11,061 nucleotides of DNA from Paracoccaceae bacterium. Its GTDB lineage: Bacteria; Pseudomonadota; Alphaproteobacteria; Rhodobacterales; Rhodobacteraceae. The notes beneath the pieces are model-generated. The model worked only from the letters and a program-made list of their open reading frames with translations, did not search any database and was not told the DNA's origin. Where the stretch lies: positions 1 through 11,061 of the forward strand of contig SKOX01000392.1 in NCBI GenBank assembly GCA_007119835.1, given 5' to 3'. Shown here piece after piece: positions 7,020 through 11,061 of the stretch; the first letter of the stretch is position 1, and each line of letters opens with the position of its first letter. The position numbers and the translations under genes were made by a program.

Positions 7020-9530
7020 TCAGGCCGGCAGCTCGGCCTTCGGCTTGGCGGCGCGGCCCAGGGTGCCGCGGCGGGCGATCGTCTGCTGGACATGCCGGCG
7101 CAGCGTCGGGTTCTCCCGCATCAGCGCGAGGAAGTCCGCCTCGTTGAGGCAGAGCAGTGTCGAGTAGCTGATCGCCCTGACGCGCGCGCTGCGCGGCCGT
7201 CGGCCGAGCACGCCCATCTCGCCGAACATGTCGCCGCGCCCGAGGCGGAGCGTCTGGTTCGGCAGCTCCAGCTCCACCGCGCCCGAGGCGATGAAGTAGA
7301 CGCTCTCCGCCGGCTCGCCGCGGCGGATCAGCACGTCGCCCGGTGCGACGAACACGGTGACGAGCGCCTCGGCCAGCCGCTCCACCGCCGCGTCGTCCAT
7401 GGCGCGGAAGAGCGGCGACTGGCGGATGATCTCGCGGTTGTGCAGCGCCAGGTCGAGGGGCGGGCGGGTGTCCTCGATCCGGCGTGCCGCCGCCAGCGCG
7501 CGGCCGAGGCTGCGGTGGAGCTCCGGCCCGATCAGGCGGTCGGCGAACAGGCGCTCGTATTCAAGTTCCTCGAGCCGGAGCGCGGTTTTGCGGATCAGGC
7601 TGCGCTCGAGCTCCTCGGCATAGCCCGGATACTGCAGCCTCAGCGCGTCGAGGGCCTGCTCGACCTGCTCTTCGCGGCGCGACAGGATTTCGTGGATGAG
7701 GTCGGCGACGCGGCGGCCGTGGATGCGCAGGATGCGCGCGTCGGTGAAGCCGTGCAGCTCGTTTAGGATGATGCGGGTGTTGACCAGGAGCTCGAAGCGG
7801 CCCGCGATCTGGATCTGCAGGGGTGCCGCAAAGCGGGTGCGCAGGTGGACCGACTGCGCCGTGCGGAAGGCGCGGCTGTAGGCGAGCGCCGCGGCGGTGG
7901 CGCGGTTGTACTCGGTGCGGCCGCCGGTGCGGGTGCGGTCGATCAGCCGGCTCGCGTCCGAGAGCATTCGCTGGATGATCGCGGGCGAGATCAGCCGCTC
8001 GCGGAACTTCTCGATGATGAGGTCGCGCTCCCGCCCCGCGAGCGAAACGAGGCCGAGGGTGATGCGGTCGCGGTCCTGGATCGCCTGAGGTTCCTCGGCC
8101 TCGCGCACCGCCGCATCGAGCCGCTCGCCGAAGGCCTTGGCCTCGCTGCGCACGACTTCCCGGCTGAAGCCGTAGCTGCGAGCGCTCGCGGCCACCTCTT
8201 CGCGCACGTTCTGGAGGGCGACCGCGATCACCTGCTTGCGCAGCGCCGCGTCGAGCGGGTTCAGCCGGTCGAGCCCGAGGGCGCGGATCACCGGCCGCAG
8301 GGTCGTGCCCTGCACGAGGAGGGTGAAGAGCACGAAGCCGGTGGCGAGCACCGCGACGAAGCGCTGCGCGTCGGGGGGAAGCAGCGGGCTCTCGGTCACC
8401 GAAAGCGCCAGCGCGAGCGTCACCGAGCCGCGCAGGCCGCCCCACATGATGACGAGCTTGTAGGGCGTGCTGACGCTGGGGCTGAGGCGGCCGGCGGCGA
8501 GGATGGGCAGGACGCCGAAGAGGACGATGGCCCGCGCAAGAAGGGCTGCCACGATGACCACGCCGATCAGTGCGACCTCGGTGAGGGTGAGGTCGCGCAG
8601 GAGGCGCGGGACGAGGATCGCGGCGAGCGTGAAGATCAGCGTCCCGGCCCAAAAGGCGAGCTGGTCCCAGGTGACGACGAGGTAGTCCCAGTTCTCCGGC
8701 CGCAGCCGGGCGGGCCCCACCAGGTTCAGCGTGAGCCCCGCGGTGACGACGGCGATGACGCCGGAGACGCCGACGATCTGCTCGGCGCCGATGTAGATGA
8801 TGTAGGGCATGGCGAGCGAGATCGACATGCTCGCCATGCGGTACTCGCGCACCGCCGCCAGCAGCAGGATGCCGATGCGGGTGGCGACGTAGCCGAAGAG
8901 GCCGCCGCCCGCCAGCGTCACGATGAAGCCGGCGAAGACCGTGTCGGGCGCCATCGGCTGCTGCGTGATGGCGAGGGTGGTGAAGACGGTGAATAGGGTG
9001 ATCGCTGCTGCGTCGTTGAGCAGGCTCTCGCCCTCGATCAGCCGCCCGAGCCGGGACGGGGCCGAGATGTCGCGGAAGATCCCGACGACGGCGGAGGGGT
9101 CGGTCGTCGCCACGATCGCCGCGACGATCAGGCAGATGACGAGGGGTTGAACGCCGAAGGGCGCGAGCGCGAAGCCGATGACGAAGGTTGCGATGACGAC
9201 GGCGAGCACCGCCATGACGAGGATCGGCACCCAGTCGTCGAGCATCCGGCGCGCGTCGATGGTGAGCGCCGTCTGGAAGAGCAGCGTCGGCAGGAAGATG
9301 TAGAGGAAGACCTCCGAACCGATCGGGAAGAAGAGGATCGAGAGCGCGAGCTCGTCGAAGACGGTGGTGAGCCGTGTCTGGAGCACGGCGGTCGCGCCGG
9401 CGCCGATCAGGATGCCGACGATGGCGAGGATCACCGTCAACGGCAGCTTCAGCCTCACCGCCAGCGGCTGCATGAGGCCGATGATCGTCAGGAAGAGGGC
9501 GAGGACGAGGAGGACGACGATCAGACTCAT
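7020..9530 (-). CDS. CPA1 Na+/H+ antiporter with C-terminal cyclic-nucleotide-binding domain
   Basis: The product is 836 residues in the inner membrane. Residues 1-410 form the sodium/hydrogen exchanger domain, about 12 helices, with ATTDPSAV (141-148), GESLLNDAAAI (167-177) holding the ion-site N172-D173 pair, and WGGLRGSVTLALALS (363-377), all CPA1 hallmarks. Residues 425-700 are a charged, mainly helical soluble linker. Residues 704-820 are a cyclic-nucleotide-binding domain: the cassette FGEMGVLGRRPRSARV (769-784) keeps the glutamate (E771) and arginine (R780) that contact the ribose and cyclic phosphate. The layout resembles plant SOS1 and animal SLC9C exchangers but lacks a voltage sensor. 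I chose the ATG at 9530 because the protein then starts MSLIVVLLVLALF, the first helix; its ribosome binding site is weak, and an ATG at 9578 is possible. Regulation by cAMP or cGMP is inferred from the domain. Confidence 0.93.
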   Translation of the reverse strand: MSLIVVLLVLALFLTIIGLMQPLAVRLKLPLTVILAIVGILIGAGATAVLQTRLTTVFDELALSILFFPIGSEVFLYIFLPTLLFQTALTIDARRMLDDWVPILVMAVLAVVIATFVIGFALAPFGVQPLVICLIVAAIVATTDPSAVVGIFRDISAPSRLGRLIEGESLLNDAAAITLFTVFTTLAITQQPMAPDTVFAGFIVTLAGGGLFGYVATRIGILLLAAVREYRMASMSISLAMPYIIYIGAEQIVGVSGVIAVVTAGLTLNLVGPARLRPENWDYLVVTWDQLAFWAGTLIFTLAAILVPRLLRDLTLTEVALIGVVIVAALLARAIVLFGVLPILAAGRLSPSVSTPYKLVIMWGGLRGSVTLALALSVTESPLLPPDAQRFVAVLATGFVLFTLLVQGTTLRPVIRALGLDRLNPLDAALRKQVIAVALQNVREEVAASARSYGFSREVVRSEAKAFGERLDAAVREAEEPQAIQDRDRITLGLVSLAGRERDLIIEKFRERLISPAIIQRMLSDASRLIDRTRTGGRTEYNRATAAALAYSRAFRTAQSVHLRTRFAAPLQIQIAGRFELLVNTRIILNELHGFTDARILRIHGRRVADLIHEILSRREEQVEQALDALRLQYPGYAEELERSLIRKTALRLEELEYERLFADRLIGPELHRSLGRALAAARRIEDTRPPLDLALHNREIIRQSPLFRAMDDAAVERLAEALVTVFVAPGDVLIRRGEPAESVYFIASGAVELELPNQTLRLGRGDMFGEMGVLGRRPRSARVRAISYSTLLCLNEADFLALMRENPTLRRHVQQTIARRGTLGRAAKPKAELPA

Positions 9531-9694
9531 GGATGCGGCGGGTCTGGCTCCGGGGCGCGGGTGCGGCCTGCTTAGCATCCCGTCCGGAAAAAGCCATGTC
9601 CGTGAGACGCTTCGCGACCGGCGCCGTTGCGTCGGCCTGTGGCCCAACGTGCGGTTGCGCGATGCGCTTGAAATATTCGCAGGAGCGTGACTTC

Positions 9695-10360
9695 ATGGCG
9701 GAGGGTCGACCTCGGGGGGAGGCGCGGCGAGCGGGTGAGCGGATGAGGCAGAGCGCGGGCCGACGGCCGGGGGGACCGGCGCGAAACTGCAGTCGGTCCG
9801 ACGGGATCCGGGCGGGCATGGTGACCGGGCCGTGGCGGAGCGGGAGCCCTGAGCGCTCTTCGCCCGTAACCGGCGCCGGTGAGCCCGCCGCCGCTCCCAT
9901 CGTGGGTGTGGCGCAGCCCGCTGCGGCCGGAACTGGCCCGACGGCGAAGCCGGGTGCGCGAAGGGCGCGGACAGGGCTCGCCCTGGGCGCGGCGCTGCTG
10001 GCGGCCGGGGTCGCGGTGATCGCGTGGACGGTGCCAGGGCCGATGCCCGGCGCGGCGCCTGCCGTCGCCGTGAGCGGCTTGCCCGAGCGGGTCGTGCTGC
10101 GCATGCTTGGAACCGTGGACGCCGACGTCCTGGCGGCGCGGCTGGCGCAGGCGGGCGTGGCTGACGTGGCGCTGAGCCCGCTTGCCTTCGGGACCGCGCG
10201 CACGCGCGTGGGCTTTTACCATGACGAGGACCGCGCGGCGGCCGAGGCGCTCGCCGCGCTTCTGGCCGATCCTGAGGGCGCGGTGCCGCCGCTGCGGGAC
10301 TACGGTGCGCTCGTCCCGCGGCCGCCGCGGGGCACCATCGACCTCTGGATCGCGGGATGA
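9695..10360 (+). CDS. membrane-anchored protein with LytR_C-like periplasmic domain
   Basis: The product is 221 residues from the ATG at 9695, which has AGGAG 9 bases upstream. Residues 1-92 are low-complexity, rich in Arg, Gly, Pro and Ala. One transmembrane helix follows (about 93-112, GLALGAALLAAGVAVIAW). The C-terminal part (about 130-193) reads VVLRMLGTVDADVLAARL, then RVGFYHDEDRAAAEALAAL. This pattern of a strand, a helix, a strand with a Tyr-His turn and an Ala-rich helix matches the LytR/CpsA/Psr C-terminal domain (PF13399), a small envelope domain that also occurs without the phosphotransferase part. The N-terminal 85 codons contain many rare codons (cga, aca, gta, gga) unlike the rest, so the true start may lie later. 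It diverges from the antiporter and precedes the secreted coiled-coil gene by 40 bp. The role is probably cell-wall related, but unproven. Confidence 0.75.
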   Translation: MAEGRPRGEARRAGERMRQSAGRRPGGPARNCSRSDGIRAGMVTGPWRSGSPERSSPVTGAGEPAAAPIVGVAQPAAAGTGPTAKPGARRARTGLALGAALLAAGVAVIAWTVPGPMPGAAPAVAVSGLPERVVLRMLGTVDADVLAARLAQAGVADVALSPLAFGTARTRVGFYHDEDRAAAEALAALLADPEGAVPPLRDYGALVPRPPRGTIDLWIAG

Positions 10361-10400
10361 GGACGCAACGCTCGATGAGGAACCCATGAAGGATCAAACA

Positions 10401-11061
10401 ATGCATCCGGCTGCAACGGGCGGGTTCCGCCGGCGAGGCAGAGGCCGTCCGGCGCGAGCGATCGCGGCAGTGGTGCTCGCGGCGGCGATCGCGCTCCCGT
10501 CCGCACCGCCCGTCGCCGCCGACGAGGCGGAAGAGGCGCTGCGCGGCGGTGCCGGCATCGACGACGCGATCCTCGCGCTCGAGGCCGAGATCGCCGATGC
10601 CACGGACCGAGCCGCTGCCTACCGCAGCGTGATCGCGAATCTCGAGGCGGAGCGTGCCGACCTCGCGGCCCGCCGGGACGAACTTGCCGACGATGTGGCG
10701 GCCAAGCAGGTGCAGCTGCGGGATCTTCGCGCCGATATCGAGGCCGCGCAGGCGCAGGCCGAGGCCGCGCCGGTGCTGGCGGAGGGCGTCGAGGGCGACG
10801 AGGATCCGTTGGCGGCAGCGGGACGGGCGCTTGCGCTCAGTGTCCACGAGGCTTGGCGCGACGCGCTGGCCGAGGAGATCGACACGCTCGAGGCGGTGCT
10901 CGCGGATCTGCGCGCGGACGTTGAGGCGGCGGAGGCCCGGCGCGAGGAAGTCCGCGCCGACCTCGAGGAGGCCGAGGCCGCCCTCGCGTCCACGGAGGAG
11001 CGGCTCGTGGCGGCCGAGGCGGATCTCGCCGCGCGCGAGGCCGCGGCCGCCGAGGCGGAGG
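10401..11061 (+). CDS. secreted coiled-coil protein, 3' end outside window
   Basis: There are 220 codons from the ATG at 10401 to the window edge with no stop. AAGGA lies 7 bases before this ATG; an in-frame ATG at 10386 has only a very close AGGA. The N terminus is a signal peptide: basic residues (RRRGRGRPAR), a hydrophobic core from about residue 20, and a cleavage site near PVAA-DEAEE (residue 40). After it almost everything is Ala/Glu/Arg/Asp-rich heptad sequence, for example IDDAILALEAEIADATDRAA and later IDTLEAVLADLRADVEAAEA. This predicts two long periplasmic coiled coils separated by a short break around LAEGVEGDEDPLAAAG. Such N-terminal coiled coils occur in EnvC-type hydrolase activators and in OmpA- or peptidoglycan-binding proteins; the deciding C-terminal domain is missing. 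It probably forms an operon with the gene at 9695. Confidence 0.85.
   Translation, partial: MHPAATGGFRRRGRGRPARAIAAVVLAAAIALPSAPPVAADEAEEALRGGAGIDDAILALEAEIADATDRAAAYRSVIANLEAERADLAARRDELADDVAAKQVQLRDLRADIEAAQAQAEAAPVLAEGVEGDEDPLAAAGRALALSVHEAWRDALAEEIDTLEAVLADLRADVEAAEARREEVRADLEEAEAALASTEERLVAAEADLAAREAAAAEAE

Noticed and set aside
6868..7167. Plus-strand frames in the gap beside the antiporter end
   Set aside because: Low-complexity Arg/Ala/Gly products, no start signal, and half of the length is antisense to the nucleotide-binding domain.
7845..8996. 383-codon plus-strand frame inside the antiporter
   Set aside because: Glu/Asp/Gly-rich shadow antisense to the membrane domain and linker.
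9533..9694. Earlier start for the LytR_C-like gene at 9533
   Set aside because: It would begin two bases from the antiporter start, lacks a ribosome binding site and consumes the divergent promoter region; 9695 has AGGAG.
7561..10203. 880-codon minus-strand frame overlapping the antiporter and the divergent gene
   Set aside because: Arg/Pro/His-rich shadow in another frame; the antiporter frame holds the exchanger and nucleotide-binding motifs.
10400..11061. Repetitive-looking GAGGCGGAGGCC-type sequence taken as a DNA repeat array
   Set aside because: The repetition follows codon usage of an Ala/Glu-rich coiled coil; there is no fixed repeat unit or spacing, so it is neither a CRISPR nor a tandem array.

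Overview
The window is about 70% GC and densely coded. The codon usage, the gene families and the form of the HslU tail suggest a high-GC alphaproteobacterium (Rhodobacterales/Hyphomicrobiales-like; the lower taxon cannot be fixed from this sequence). I found eleven protein genes. One is cut off at the left edge, one is cut off at the right edge, and one is a 59-residue gene that is easily missed. I saw no rRNA, tRNA, CRISPR array, insertion sequence or phage gene.

Left edge (1-660): the 3' end of hslU (+) converges on, and overlaps by 20 bp, a 79-residue two-helix membrane protein (-). Upstream of that small gene is a conspicuously AT-rich patch with a 15-bp palindrome and a near-match to the CtrA box.

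Region 661-6072 (-) is a probable five-gene transcription unit, given here in transcription order. It starts with an MTA/SAH/adenosine-deaminase-like amidohydrolase. A purine-nucleoside phosphorylase follows, coupled by an ATGA overlap. Then come an MFS transporter, a Tat-exported cyclase-family metal hydrolase and a quinone oxidoreductase. The first two genes make a coherent purine (methylthio)nucleoside salvage pair: deamination, then phosphorolysis to hypoxanthine and a sugar 1-phosphate. The transporter and exported hydrolase suggest uptake and periplasmic processing of a substrate that I cannot identify. A TTGACA -35 element with an 8-bp palindrome in its spacer sits in front of the unit. 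Two strong hairpins separate the cyclase and oxidoreductase genes, so the last gene may be expressed differently.

Region 6159-7019: a small cupin gene (+) diverges from the operon and is followed by hairpins. A 59-residue single-helix membrane protein (-, 6827-6648) lies beyond them with an excellent ribosome binding site.

Region 7020-9530 (-): an 836-residue CPA1 sodium/proton antiporter with a long soluble tail and a C-terminal cyclic-nucleotide-binding domain whose phosphate-binding cassette looks intact.

Right edge (9695-11061, +): a membrane-anchored protein with a LytR_C-like periplasmic domain, followed 40 bp later by a secreted coiled-coil protein that runs off the window. They look like a cell-envelope gene pair.

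Nothing here is clearly a new defence or mobile system. The observations most worth following are the salvage/export operon, the nucleotide-gated antiporter, the envelope pair and the AT-rich putative CtrA site.
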